From Anthopleura xanthogrammica (Eukaryota > Cnidaria > Anthozoa > Actiniaria > Actiniidae), in assembly GCA_964019055.1 (NCBI GenBank), contig OZ025222.1, positions 7,498,746-7,562,745 of the forward strand: 64,000 nt of DNA, written 5' to 3'. Made by a program: the position numbers and the translations under genes. Under the pieces are notes generated by a model, which had not been told where the DNA came from, made no database searches, and saw only the letters and a list, made by a program, of their open reading frames with translations. This document shows positions 1 to 11,478 of the stretch, in pieces. The first letter of the stretch is position 1; the number at the start of each line of letters is the position of its first letter.

Positions 1-187
1 TAATATTTTTGCTCTCATATTTGCGTCACTTAATCGAGGGCGGAGCTTAAATGACTGAATATGGTACTGTACATGTATAATCATTATAGACTCCACTCAG
101 CCTCTCAGACTCAAATTATTAGAATGATCACAATGACTGCAATCTTGTGACACCAGTAAGTGGTCCCAGATGTGTAATGCGACATTA

Positions 188-360
188 GGGACGCACGGGT
201 GGCGTTATAGTAGTGAGAGCAATCATCTCACACCAAGGTGACCAGAGTTTGGGTCCTGCCGGGCTCAGTGTTGTATGTGGGTAGAGTTTCTAGTTGGTTC
301 TCTCCGACCTGTGCTTCGAGGGTTTTTCTCTGGGTTCTCCGGTTTTCCTCCCTGTAACCG
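188..360 (+). mobile_element. tRNA-derived SINE, type 1
   Basis: The head has an A-box-like ACGGGTGGCGTTATAG and the body reads GTAGAGTTTCTAGTTGGTTC, followed by CGAGGGTTTTTCTC. Related copies are at 3690-3785 and 53650-53815, with similar head and body and degenerate B-box regions. Confidence 0.6.
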
Positions 361-1255
361 AACGGTTGTCACCTTGCCCCGACGTGCCTTAAAGCCTTCC
401 CTCAAAGTAATGAACATGCACAACTTAACTGGTATAAATCGAAATTTATTATCATTAAATTCCATACGCAACCCACCCGACCTGAAACAATCTTAAACTT
501 AGACTAAATACGAAACTCACTCGCAACTCAAGCGAACTTAACTTAAAGATTTAAATGAATTTTACTTAATAATTACTTAAATGAAGTGTAACTTAATTCG
601 ATTATTGTTTTTTTGTTTTTACCTTTTTTTTTTCTTCCTAGCAATCTATCAAAAAAAATTGTTCCTTGCGTTTGTGTCCAGCTAGTGTGGTTATTTCTTT
701 TGCTTTTCGATTCTGTCAAGATCCAGCACTTACTTCTTCGAGTTGTTTGGTTACGGTTCTTTGTTCGGCTAACTGACAATTCCTTTGAATACTTGAATTT
801 TCTTTTCTTTGCAATTCTTTCTTCCTTTTTTGTTTAACGTTCTGTTTCAGTCTTTCAGCCCTGTAACTCTTCTTTTCTTTGATTGCTGACCTTGATTTCA
901 CGTTCGACGATACTACTACGGAACTCTGTGCGAGTTGATTCCTCAAGTAACTTAGTTCGTCTTGCTTCTGTGGTTGCCGGCCAACTACTGACACTTGTTT
1001 CGCAAGGGCGTATTTGAATATTCGCAGGAACAATAGATACTAATGAACTGCCTATAGACATTGGCTGCCTATGAAAAATGATTATGTAATACCTAGAATA
1101 TTGAGATTAAGTTATTCCGTGACACTCCCTCCACAAAAATCAAGTTCTAAATTCTAATTCAAACATGGAATGAGGGCCACAATAATGTTAGTCACTGGCT
1201 ATTAAGTGCTACCATCGTAAAAACAAGGACAGTAATGATATGTTGATTTCCACAG

Positions 1256-4200
1256 AATGCTTCTGAGAATGTTGATCCAGAATCCCAGAATCTTCAGTTT
1301 ATAACCAGTACTGCACATTTAACCTTGTGTTTGTGGGGTAACATAGCAAAAAACCCAAGGTCAGTAATAACTAACTGTTAGTGGTGAAGAGAGCAATGAA
1401 ATTGGTTATGATATTTACATAAATTAAAGTAGTTAGGACTCTGGTCTTGATCCCCCCACCCCCCATCATTAGCACCACCACCACCACTACTCCACACCCA
1501 CATTATACAGGGAAAGAGGTGACACCTTGATCAGTATGCATTTAATAAAGTATAGGGGTTCAAGTTTCTTCTCATTTCATCCAGTCATCATGCATCTTCC
1601 CATCCAACTTCCCATTCATCTAGATATCAATCTCAAAGGGTTTTATACAGATTCTCCAGTTTTCAATTTAATCTGTGAGCTAGCCATGCCCTAACTTAAA
1701 TCTGCCTAAAGTTTGTTTCAGGGTTCAATCTGTGAGTTAGCTGTGCCCTGACTTAGATCAACCCAGAGGTTGTTTCAGGGTTCAATCTGTGAGTTAGCTG
1801 TGCCCTGATTTAGATCAGCCCAGAGGTTGTTTCAGGGTTCAATCTGTGAGTTAGCTGTGCCCTGATTTAGATCAGCCCATAGGTTGTTTCAGGGTTCAAT
1901 CTGTGAGTTAGCTGTGCCCTGATTTAGATCAGCCCAGAGGTTGTTTCAGGGTTCAATCTGTGAGTTAGCTGTGCTCTGATTTAGATCAGCCCAGAGGTTG
2001 TTTCAGGGTTCGATCTGTGATTAGGGTTAGCTGTGCCCTGACTCAGCCCAGAGGTTGTTTCAGGGTTCGATCTGTGATTAGGGTTAGCTGTGCCCTGACT
2101 CAGACCAGAGGTTGTTTCAGGGTTTGTTAAAATTTAAATGTCTTTTAATATCTTTCAGATGAGATTAAAAGTCTTTTTTCAACTGATTGAAAATTTAACA
2201 ATAAATTATAAATTACCCATACTTAACATTATGAAAATGTTTTATTTGCTCAGGCTCAAGTCAGTGACCTTCGATAAACAAGGTTTTACCATAGAGATCC
2301 CTAAGTCTTTAGCTGTTGGTGATGTGTCTATACAGGTACTGCTGACAGCCTATGACCACCTCAGTCCTTTAGCCAAATCATTTAATCCCAAACAAAAGAA
2401 ACCTGAAGTTGTTGTTGAAGTTTCTCAACCAGAGGAAGAAAAGAAAGAGGTATTTAACTGATAACAACATGGTAAAATGATTTTATCTTCCCTTCTCTTC
2501 CAATACCTTCCATTTCATTCCCATCCCTTCCATCCCCTTGCCATCCCTTTCATTCCCTTGCCATCCCTTTCATTTCCTTGCCATTTTATTCCCATCCCTT
2601 CCATCCCCTTGCCATCCCTTTCATTTCCTTGCCATTTCATTCCCATCCCTTCCATTCCCTTGCCATCCCTTTCATTCCTTTGCCATTTCATTCCCATCCA
2701 TTCCATCCCCTTGCCATCCCTTTCATTTCGTTCCATTCCATTCCCATGCCTTCCATTCCCTTCCCTTTCATTTCCTTTCTCTTCTCCTTTTTACCAAACC
2801 AACTCCTCTCCTTTAATCAGTTTGGGGGGTTTAACTAACAAGAGTACTAATTTCTTCCTGTTGTTTGCTGTCTGATAAGGAAGGAGAAGAAGGAACCAAA
2901 GAAGAAGAAGAGCAAAGAGATGTGACAACACCAAAGTCTGCATCCGTTATCAGCCGTGCAAGCAAGGCGAGTAGGAGAAAGGTCAGTAACTAGATGGACA
3001 TGCACAGGAATGTGGTAACAGTTTGTCTGGTGCGAAGCACTCTCAGAACTAGTTGCTAACATCAGAAAATATGGTAGACCGGTATCCATAAAACTATGCA
3101 TATGTGAATGCAGTACTGCTCCACCACTCATGATTTATCGCAGGGATGTAGCCAGGGGGGCCCTCCTCCACCGTGTTTGCTGTTTTCTTATTTGGCCTTT
3201 TTTTTACTTTTTTGTTTTTTTTGCTTGGCCGATTTTTTGCTTGGCCATTGTTTTTGGTTGGCCGTTTTATTGGGTTGATGTTCTTGCCCCCCCCCCCCCC
3301 CCCCCCCCCCCCCCGCTCCTCCCAAGGCAAAATCCTGGCTACGCCCCTGAATCTGTAGTTTATCTTTTCATGTCTTCATCTCTGTGTAGAGTGCTGCTCG
3401 TACTGGTAGCAGTAAGAGTACCAGGAGCCGTAAAGCAAGTGCAAAAAGCATCAAGAGTCAAGTCAGTGAGCAGAACAGCCAAAAAGAAACGATAAAAGAA
3501 GTTGAAACAGAAGCAGGTAGTTTGATATATCCCTCTTTTCCTCGACTCTCTCATACTTTTTATCCTGTTTTTTTTCTTCTTTTGTTTTCATTTTTTTTCA
3601 AACAGTTACATTAAAGGGCACCTTTTTCGTTTGAATTGAATATTTACTCGTTTACTTCGTATACTCGTTATGCATTTTTGATAGTTTAGAAGCACCGGTG
3701 GCGTGGCAGTAAAAGCGCTCGCCTTTTTACCACTCTGCAACCCGGATGCCTTTTTCTCCGGTTTTTCTGGTTTTCTTCCCTCCATAAATAGACCCCTTTC
3801 ACATGACGTCAAAGCAGATCAATTTGGAGGACAAAACAAAAGAATTTCATCTCCTGAGAATTGGAACCTATTGTTTTCCCCTCCAAATTGAGCTGCATTC
3901 CGACGTCCTGCAAGGGGTATATAAGCCCCTTTTACGTGACGTCAAAGCAGCTCAATTTGGAGGACAAATTTAAATCTCCCGAGAATTTGAACCTATTGTT
4001 TTGTCCTCAAAATTGAGCTGCATTCCGACGTGCTGTAAGGGGTCTATAATCAACAATTCTAAAATGGTTTCAATGGATGGAAAGTCACTTAACAGCCACT
4101 GTTAGATCGGATTTTATTTGAAATGATATTTACTAGATTTTTGTCTTTTGCCCAGACGAGGGAGCAGACGACGCTACAAAGACCGAACAGTCAGGTGACG

Positions 4201-7200
4201 ATGTCATTCCCGAAACCACCGCAGCCTTTGATGAAGATGATGATGACGATGATGATGATGATGTAGTTGACTTGAGAGCATTTGGTGTTATTGGTCCGAT
4301 CATGTTTATTGAGTTACTTGAGCTTCCTCCTCAACCAAAACATGTCAAGAACTGGACAATACAGCAAAGTAAGTGTTATCAGGACAATGCATTCACCACT
4401 TTCATCCCTGTAATGCTTTGCGTTTTTGTGGGGCAACAATAACGAAAAGTATTTTATGGCAAGGTAATTTCACGCGAACTAGTGTGAACCAGTCTTTTAA
4501 AAATCTACACCTTTGATGCGAAGCTGTCTGGTTTTTTAAAACAATTAACTTTCGAGGACCTTTCTGTAAACCACACATGTGATGTTGGCATCCTCAATAA
4601 AGATGTTTATTATAACTTTAGGTGTAGTGTTTTCCCATTTCAGACCACGTGTCATTCCCTAGAGTATCATTTCTTTCTTTAACGGTTGCACATGAGAAGA
4701 CCTATGAACATGGATACAACTCAAACAAATAATCTTATTCTTAAGAGAATGATACGTGGTCTGAAATGAAGAATTAGAAACGTTACACCCAAACAGAGAA
4801 GGTCTATTCCTTATTGTTTCCTAGTTATCGTGCACTAAATTTCCTTTGGTTTCTTATTGCAGTTGTTTCCCCGGATCTGAAAAGGCTACCTTACCAGACG
4901 CAGTCAGGTTCCAATACTCTACCAGGATCTGCATCTAGTACCAATGCCCCTGCACTATCAGCTTCCACGAGCCAATTGCAAGCACCCAATCCACCTCTTG
5001 CCATCAATTTTAGGTAAACTGGTTGAATTGCTGGTATATTTCGTTCTCTCACGTGTTGTGTTAGACCTTTAGTGCTTTCTAGGGGAGATTGTGTTGTGTT
5101 AGACCTTTGGTGCTTTCGAGGGGAGATTGTGTTGTGTTAGACCTTTGGTGCTTTCGAGGGGAGATTGTGTTGTGTTAGACCTTTGGTGCTTTCGAGGGGA
5201 GATTGTGTTGTGTTAGACCTTTGGTGCTTTCGAGGGGAGGGGGTACAGCATAGAAATGCTGGTGACCAATCATTTGATTTTAAATTGAATGTTATAGTAG
5301 TTATATTAAAACTTACGTTCTTTAAGTTCATTTTTTTTTCTCTTCTCTTCTCTTCTCTTCTCTTCTCTTCTCTTCTCTTCTCTTCTCTTCTCTTCTCTTC
5401 TCTTCTCTTCTCTTCTCTTCTCTTCTCTTCTCTTCTCTTCTCTTCTCTTCTCTTCTCTTCTCTTCTCTTCTCTCTCCTCTCTCCTCTCTCTTCTCTTCTT
5501 TCCTTTTCTTTTAACTTTTCTTTCTTTTCTTTTTTTCTTTCTTTCCATCTTTCTTTCCTCGTGTTTTTTGTTTTCTGTTCTGTTCTTTCCTTTCTTCCTT
5601 TTTCCTACTCTAATGCTATTTCTTATTCTTCTCCATATAAACGGGACTTAGATGTACACAATTGAATAAAGTATGTGGGAATGTCATTTGTTTCAAAACA
5701 TCAGATTACCAAGTAACGTGGTTTACTTCGAGAAGCCACAGTTGGCCTGGTGGGAGCCGACCAAGAAACAATGGCGTCTAGACGGACTGACAGACGTTCA
5801 ATATGAAGAAGGTAGGTAGACAAGTTTAAAAAATGAAGTTACCTTTTCTGTACTATAGACCCCTTGAAGCACGTTAGAATGCAGCTCAATTTGAAGGACA
5901 AAACAATAGGTTTCAGTCCATTTCACAGTTCCCTGCACCATCTTGCAAGGTAGCTGTGCCTTTGCATCGAAGGGAGACGAACAGTGACCTTGCAATGATA
6001 GAGACATTTGAATAATTATCAAGGCTTTCAAAAAAAGGTCTCTATCATTGCAAGGTCACTGTTCGTCTCACTTCGATGCAAAGGCATGGCTACCTTTCAA
6101 CTTAGCGCAGGGAACTGTGAGAGGTACTATTCTCAAGAGATTGAAATTCTTTTGTTTTGTACTTTAAATCAGTTGAGCTGCTTTGACGTCACAGGAAAGG
6201 GGTCTTTACTCAAAAGGGTGGCAGAGGTATCATGAGCTTCTAGCTCTGTTTCCCACTTCAATATAGTTCACTCAAGCCTTGGGTTACTGGTTCGATTCTC
6301 GCGTGTAGTTAAGTTTGTTTGATGTGCTGGTATCTGATTTTCCCTCTTCCGTATTTTTTCTTCACTTTTCCTTACAGAGACAAGAATGATGACCTTCAAG
6401 ACAACAGGTTTTGGCCCCATTGCAACGACTCAGGTATTTAAAAAAGTTCACAAAGTTTTATCGCTTATCAAGTCATTATTTCCACGATTTTAGTTACCGT
6501 AATGGTTTTATTGTATTGTGCTGTAGGACTTGTACCTGAACATGCCGTTCCAGTCATGGGAAATCCGTCCTCACAAGACCAATAGTTGCCTATTTACACT
6601 GATTGCTGCTATTATTGAGCTGGAAATAGAAATAAAGGTGAGCACCAAGCCACTTGTTTAATCCACTTCCCCAGCATTATGGGCAATGGGCAATGTGAAA
6701 GTAGAGAATAATTACCAATATATATTCTCGTATTGAATTCAAATTTAATCTATTTTTTTTTTCAGGACGATCTTTGTTGCCTCTCTCAGCCAGATGACAT
6801 GGAAGAGGTTTCTCATCTCATCGGAAAATGGATGAAACCACAAGACTTCATCAAGGTATTGAAAACATTTTCTAAACTAAACTTGGGTATGTTTGTTACT
6901 AGATAAACTCTACACCAGTCGCTTGCATGCCTAGCTTGACAATAGAGTCTAGAAGGGCGGACTCAGTGAGGGATGCAGTGTTGTATAGGGTCACCTGCTA
7001 GCAAAATTGCCCAACCTATAAAAAAGATCGAACCTTGTGTCAGATATAGTTTACTGAAATATAGTTTAATGAGTTGGTCACCAAAATTATACAATACATT
7101 AACAGTACATAAATAATGAACACGTTAGCACAATAAATCAAAATAAAATGGGATTTGAACGGGGGAAAGGAACAGAATTTACGTCCCAATTGCAACCTAG

Positions 7201-9981
7201 TCCCATATCTTGTAAGTTGAAAGCTAGGGTCACAAAGTCGGCCCAGAATCAAAGAAAGAAAACATTATTGATTCTCCAACCCTCAGAATAAAAGAAAAAA
7301 ATATTTTTTTACCGTTATTGTGAAATTTCTCGCGCTCTGATTGGTCGAGAGCCGTGATAAATAAGATGACATACGGACAGAAGGACGAATCGCTTGTACA
7401 CGGAGCCAGCGCACGCTTGAAAAGGTTTTTTCTTTAAAACTTTTTCTTCATTTTTGGATCTTTCATTTGACTTTGTTATGGCAAAAAACAAATTTCCGAT
7501 GGTTTAGCGTGGTATGTCCTCTTATTTACCACGATATGACGTCAAAAGTTGGTCAAAATTAGTGATGTACCCACGAGGCGTATTAGTTATCTTCAAAAAG
7601 GGGTACAAAGTCGATCCAGGGGGATGCGCACCCCCTGCACGCCTTCCCTGGATACGCCCTTGAAGAGACGGTCGCTACTCTACAGCTAAACAGTTAACCA
7701 CTATTAGTTGATGAATTAATATCAGTAGTATAAGTATTAGGTATTGTATTTCTAGGCCATGCAGACTGCTGGGGTTAATGTTTTCCCTGCCGTAGATGCA
7801 CAGAAGTATGTAAGCATCAATAAGAAGGTAAGTGTCCATGATATTTGTTAGAGTAGTACTAGCAACTTAGATTTAACATTAATTGTTTGATATATTTTTT
7901 GCTTTGTAATCCACTGGAAGCGCCGAAACTAACGAAATTCTCCTAATACTTTCCTTTTCTCCTTCCTTCCTTCCTTTTCTCCTTCCTTCCTTCCTTCCTT
8001 CCTTCCTTCCTTCCTTCCTTCCTTCCTTCCTTCCTTCCTTCCTTCCTTCCTTCCTTCCTTCCTTCCTTCCTTCCTTCCTTCCTTCCTTCCTTCCTTCCTT
8101 CCTTCCTTCCTTCCTTCCTTCCTTCCTTCCTTCCTTCCTTCCTTCCTTCCTTCCTTCCTTCCTTCCTTCCTTCCTTCCTTCCTTCCTTCCTTCCTTCCTT
8201 CCTTCCTTCCTTCCTTCCTTCCTTCCTTCCTTCCTCCCTCCCTTCCTTCCTTCCTTCCTTCCTTCCTTCCCTCCTTCCTTCTTTCCTTCTTCCTTTCTTT
8301 CGTTCTTTCATTTTTCTTTCTTTCATTCACTCTTCTTTTTTGCTTTTTTTCCCTTTTTTCCTATATTTCTATATTGCAATAATTCCATTGTCTTTCAAAT
8401 CAAGAAAGAAAAAAAATGTGGTTACCAAGACTAGACTCCCAGCTATGTTGAAGATTGCTCCGATTCAATATTTGACATATGAATTAACTGTACTGTATTA
8501 GGACGAGAAGCTAGAGAATGAAGTTTATCAGGAAATATCCCTTACTGCATCAGCCTTTGCCTACAGCTGGAGCAAGTGGAATGCTGATTCAAGTGTGGAC
8601 AAAATCGTTCTACAAACTGCTGAACAACTGCAAGATGATCTTCTCCTTGAGGTTAGTATCTTGAGTGGCAATTTTTTTCCAATCTTTCCGAAAAAATATC
8701 CAACGATCTGTTTTGCAAGAGTAGATATATTGTAATTCCAAATTGATTTTCCTTAACTTCGTAACGTTATAATAAAAGAAAAACATATTTTCTTCTGTTT
8801 TTGTTGTTTGTTTTGTTTTTGTTTGTTTGTTTGTTTGTTTGTTTTTTTTGCATATCGTCTAAAGTATGTAATTATTTCTTGATGCTCTTATCTTTGTTTC
8901 TCGTATTTTATAATTCCAAAATGATTTTCCTTAATTTCGTAACGTTATGATAAAAGTAAAACATCTTTCCTTCTGTTTTTTTTTCTTTTTGTTGTTTTTT
9001 CCATATCGTCTAAAGTATGTAATTATTTCTTGATGCTTTTATCTTTGTTTCTCGTATTTTAGGAAGACTGGTCTTTGTATTTACTCACCACACGAAGTTC
9101 TTGTTTCTTGTAAACTAAAGATGAAAGAAGAAGACACCGAGTTTTCAGATAATACCGCCGACAATACCCAGGTATAGTAGAATACTGACAGTGGTTTTAT
9201 TTCTAAGATAAAAAGAGGGTGAGAGACGCTGGAAGATGCATCAGGAGCAGGCGTAGCTCAGTTGGTTAGTGTGCGGTTTTCGGAGCTAGAGGTCCACGGT
9301 TCGATCCTCAGGATCACCACGTCTGTTTCGACTTCTTTCTAATCCGTGTAGCTTCAGCTTTGAATACTTCTAAAACAGAGCACTGATGGAGAGAGGGGGG
9401 AAAGTGCGCACCGTCGGCTTCCATTGATAGCAGTTGAACTTCAACTGAAGGAACTACCGACGTTAAATATAGGGACTTCACCTTTACCTTTACATACATT
9501 CTACGTGGGGGTATGATAGCCCCTGATATTCTGGTTGTGTGATCACGCACAAAGCGATTCAAGACGAGGCACCGGGGAAACACTAGAGTAATCCTGGTTG
9601 TAAATCCATGTCCAAGTAACAATAGAACGACAATAGAAGACAATACAGTACATACAATATAGAACAATACACTACAATACAATACAGGTGTTGTATTCCA
9701 CTTGGACATGGATTTATAACCGTAATCCTAATATATTCTTTTGTTTCCTCGGAGCCTCGCCTAGAATTTCTGTGTATACGATCACTCAACCAGAATATCG
9801 AAAGTGGGCTATTCTAACTCGGTCTTTTATTCCAATTTCATAGCTCCATTCCAATCTGTACCACATGGTTAGAGACGGCGCAACTGAGAAAGCCTCACAG
9901 CGCATCAAGGATTCAAGTTTTCTGTTTGTTGACTGCGTCTATCAATTGCTGACAGCAACAAAAGTTATAACATACTCGTAA
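1256..9981 (+). CDS. DNAI7: DNAI7 (CASC1/IC97) axonemal protein, C-terminal 14 exons; 5' end outside window
   Basis: DNAI7 is an axonemal dynein-associated protein of motile cilia. Exons: 1256-1359, 2254-2449, 2880-2981, 3390-3516, 4156-4368, 4863-5013, 5705-5811, 6378-6433, 6527-6637, 6766-6855, 7756-7827, 8502-8651, 9067-9171, 9844-9981. All join in phase with AG/GT borders, giving 573 residues and a TAA at 9979-9981. Family-like segments are HLTLCLWGNIAKNPR (exon 1), LELPPQPKHVKNWTIQQI (exons 5-6), SWEIRP (exon 9) and SSFLFVDCVYQLLTATKV at the C-terminus. Between them lies a variable linker with a Lys/Ser-rich part, an acidic Asp run (exon 5) and a Ser/Thr/Pro part. The human protein is about 716 aa, so roughly 150-200 N-terminal residues are missing; I found no exon for them before 1256. 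The acceptor of the exon at 9067 is my choice: the earlier AG at 9061-9062 leads to a stop. The identity rests on remembered motifs, not a search. Confidence 0.85.
1666..2125 (+). repeat. 57-bp tandem repeat, about eight copies
   Basis: Unit of about 57 bp built on TCAATCTGTGAGTTAGCTG, GATTTAGATCAGCCC and GAGGTTGTTTCAGGG. Central copies differ by one or two bases; outer copies are diverged. It fills the DNAI7 intron before the exon at 2254. Confidence 0.9.
2490..2795 (+). repeat. Pyrimidine-rich minisatellite
   Basis: Repeats of CCATCCCTT and TCATTCCCTTGCCAT variants, strongly strand-asymmetric (C/T on plus). It lies in a DNAI7 intron and creates long spurious open frames on both strands. 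Confidence 0.85.
3140..3352 (+). mobile_element. Short inverted-repeat element with poly(C) core
   Basis: CAGGGATGTAGCCAGGGG on the left is answered by TCCTGGCTACGCCCCTG on the right, about 15 bp of imperfect inverted termini. It encloses T-rich sequence and a run of about 30 C. It sits just upstream of the DNAI7 exon at 3390. Confidence 0.6.
3690..3785 (+). mobile_element. tRNA-derived SINE, type 1, short copy
   Basis: ACCGGTGGCGTGGCAGTAAA followed by GCGCTCGCC and CTCCGGTTTTTCTGGTTTTC matches parts of the SINE at 188-360. It lies in a DNAI7 intron and abuts the foldback pair starting at 3789. Confidence 0.5.
3789..4047 (+). mobile_element. Two tandem copies of a 130-bp foldback MITE (GACGTCA family)
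   Basis: Each copy runs from TAGACCCCTTT/AGCCCCTTTT through TGACGTCAAAGCAG and CTCAATTTGGAGGACAAA to a complementary CAAATTGAGCTGCATTC and AAGGGGT.TATA end. Other copies are at 5856, 15169, 51705 and 55930. The first copy ends near 3922, where the second begins. Confidence 0.85.
4612..4807 (+). mobile_element. Foldback MITE (CCACGTGTCATTC family)
   Basis: CCCATTTCAGACCACGTGTC near the left end pairs with GATACGTGGTCTGAAATG near the right. Copies are at 12940-13131 and 59584-59786. It lies in a DNAI7 intron. Confidence 0.8.
5049..5240 (+). repeat. 38-bp tandem repeat, five copies
   Basis: TTAGACCTTTGGTGCTTTCG recurs at 5061, 5099, 5137, 5175 and 5213, an exact 38-bp period. It begins about 35 bp after a DNAI7 exon end. 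Confidence 0.9.
5338..5480 (+). repeat. (TCTTC)n microsatellite
   Basis: About 27 nearly perfect TCTTC units, then degenerate CT-rich sequence to about 5610. Within a DNAI7 intron. Confidence 0.95.
5856..6207 (+). mobile_element. GACGTCA-family foldback MITE interrupted by another foldback
   Basis: The host arms are 5856-5914 (TAGACCCCTTGAAGCACG..., CAATAGGTTTC) and 6129-6207 (ATTCTCAAGAGATTGAAATT..., GACGTCACAGGAAAGGGGTC). They match the uninterrupted copy at 15169-15304. The insert is listed separately. Confidence 0.8.
5915..6128 (+). mobile_element. 214-bp foldback element nested in the MITE at 5856
   Basis: CACAGTTCCCTGC pairs with GCAGGGAACTGTG, and TGCATCGAA...ACGAACAGTGACCTTGCAA pairs with TTGCAAGGTCACTGTTCGTC. 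The arms are about 95 bp with a short AT-rich loop near 6015. Confidence 0.8.
7965..8290 (+). repeat. (CTTC)n microsatellite, about 300 bp
   Basis: A very long CCTT array with few interruptions, in the DNAI7 intron between 7827 and 8502. Confidence 0.95.
8730..9062 (+). repeat. Tandem duplication of an intron 3' end
   Basis: TAATTCCAAATTGATTTTCC through ATATCGTCTAAAGTATGTAA to TTTCTCGTATTTTA occurs twice (8732- and 8911-). Only the second copy continues into AGGAAG and the exon. The copies differ mainly in T-run length. Confidence 0.85.
9249..9500 (+). mobile_element. tRNA-derived SINE, type 2
   Basis: A-box GCGTAGCTCAGTTGGTTAG and B-box GGTTCGATCCTC form a tRNA-like head. The body contains TAATCCGTGTAGCTTCAGC and GCACCGTCGGCTTCCATTG. 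Inverted copies are at 33277-33520 and 39001-39515. It lies in the last DNAI7 intron. Confidence 0.85.
9587..9731 (+). mobile_element. Foldback element, 145 bp
   Basis: TAATCCTGGTTGTAAATCCA and CATGTCCAAGT pair with ACTTGGACATGGATTTATAA and CCGTAATCC. The loop is rich in ACAATA. Confidence 0.75.
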
Positions 9982-10218
9982 GCCTATGATGTGTTAAGCC
10001 GTTGCCTATCATATCGTGTGCGGCTTGAGAGGCTAATGTGAAGGGCGAAACGTTTTGAATCCTTGGTTCACATGATTTCAGATGTCAGATGTCAGATAAC
10101 GAAATTCGTGGTTTTTCAGCCTATTTATAATTGTTTCATAGCTTCTTTTAAAATACTTACACCTTCGTTGTTGTTAGTATATTCCAAATATTTGTTTCGT
10201 GTAAATATTGGTCTTGTA

Positions 10219-10224
10219 AATAAA
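10219..10224 (+). terminator. Candidate polyadenylation signal of DNAI7
   Basis: AATAAA lies about 240 nt after the DNAI7 stop codon and is the first canonical hexamer I see downstream. It is placed by sequence only. Confidence 0.4.
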
Positions 10225-10387
10225 AGACATTTTTTTAGAATTTTGCTTGATTATATTTTTGAAACTAATTTCTTTCAAAAAGACAGCTTACATTCCCCCC
10301 CCCCCCCCCCCCCCCTGAAACCTTGGGTGGAATATTGGGAGGGGAGAGGGGGGTTGAATATAAGAACATTTATCCCACACCGGTACC

Positions 10388-10655
10388 ATAGAAAATACAG
10401 CCAATCAGAAAGCAGGAAAGCCGTTTTATATTTGTCTGTATTTCACTCTTCCTTCCCATCATGCACTGCGCGTGGGATAAAATGGTTATACAATGGTTTC
10501 TCGTGGCATACCGTGAATATCCCACTCGTCACTTTTCTCGTTTATTTTCTTTGTATGCACACTCGCTTGCTAAAGGCTCGTGCGTATACTAGAAACTACA
10601 AGTGACTCGTGGGATATTCCACGGTATGCCACTCGAAACCAATGTATAACTAGTA
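10388..10655 (+). mobile_element. MITE of the CCAATCAGAAAGCAGG family
   Basis: Begins CATAGAAAATACAGCCAATC; the hairpin core TGGTTTCTCGTGGCATACCG / CGGTATGCCACTCGAAACCA spans 10498-10640. Further copies are at 34193-34468 and 41525-41818, and a partial inverted one at 14456-14570. It lies between the DNAI7 and SYCP3 3' ends. Confidence 0.8.
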
Positions 10656-10729
10656 TGAACAGGCAGCTACTACTTCTTATACCAGAATATACATTCCTCA
10701 GCCCAGAAATTCCTTCAAATATCAAGTAA

Positions 10730-10735
10730 TTTATT
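10730..10735 (-). terminator. Candidate polyadenylation signal of SYCP3
   Basis: The plus strand reads TTTATT, which is AATAAA on the minus strand, about 260 nt past the SYCP3 stop. With the DNAI7 signal at 10219 it would leave about 0.5 kb between the two convergent 3' ends. Confidence 0.35.
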
Positions 10736-10995
10736 ATTATTTTGGCCACTCCTATTTTTAAAACAAATTTACAAAAGTGTCATTTTCTTAAGAATACGTT
10801 AGCAACGTGTATGGCAAATCATACACCCCATACATAATTAAAGCCAGTGTTTGCAATTTAGAAAGTATGATATGGTTCAAATAGGCAACTTACAATGTAA
10901 TTAATTATAATTAATTTTATAAGAAAATATCCGTTAATTGGAAGTAATAGGCATAGCCTACATCAACGAAGGGCTTCTAACTATTTTTAAGTGCA

Positions 10996-11447
10996 TCAAA
11001 CTTGAGCCAACATTGTTTCTAAAGATCGGCGAACATTTGTGAAATCTTGCTGTTGCTGAAAAAAATAAGTGATATAATTTTAGACTTGATTATAGATTCC
11101 GCACTGTGATTGGTCGAGCGATCAGTGATTATGACACGATATTCACTGTTAGAAGAATAAATAATCAGTATAAGGTTTGTCAAAGTTTGCTGGAGCAAAC
11201 TTTTTTTTCTGTCCTGAATTTCGTCTTTTCTCGGATATTCAAGCCTAAAATTACACTAAAACAATTATTCACCTCAGGCTCAGTGGATATGGTGAATATT
11301 TACCTCGACTTTGGAAGTCTCGGTAAATATTCACCGATATTCACCCTCTTTCGGTGAATAATTGTTAAATAAATCTCTGATGATATATATCAGGTTAGAT
11401 GGCGGAATTGTATTTCGGATTCCGAAATCAGAATTTGTATTTTGTTT

Positions 11448-11478
<31 letters not shown>

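Noticed and set aside
716..1061. Two overlapping minus-strand frames with Lys/Glu/Arg-rich, coiled-coil-like translations
   Set aside because: Composition comes from a TTCTTT-rich stretch. There are no splice-consistent neighbours, no recognised motif, and two frames are equally open.
5165..5665. Plus-strand frame of 166 codons
   Set aside because: Translation of the 38-bp repeat and the TCTTC microsatellite.
7929..8330. Minus-strand frames of about 130 codons rich in KEGR
   Set aside because: Direct translation of the CTTC microsatellite.
9062..9112. DNAI7 exon 13 starting at the first AG (EDWSLYL...)
   Set aside because: Ends in a stop after 16 codons. The AG four bases later keeps the frame to the next good donor.
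10063..10605. Plus-strand frame of 180 codons
   Set aside because: Runs through a poly(C) tract and the CCAATCAGAAAGCAGG MITE; no family resemblance.
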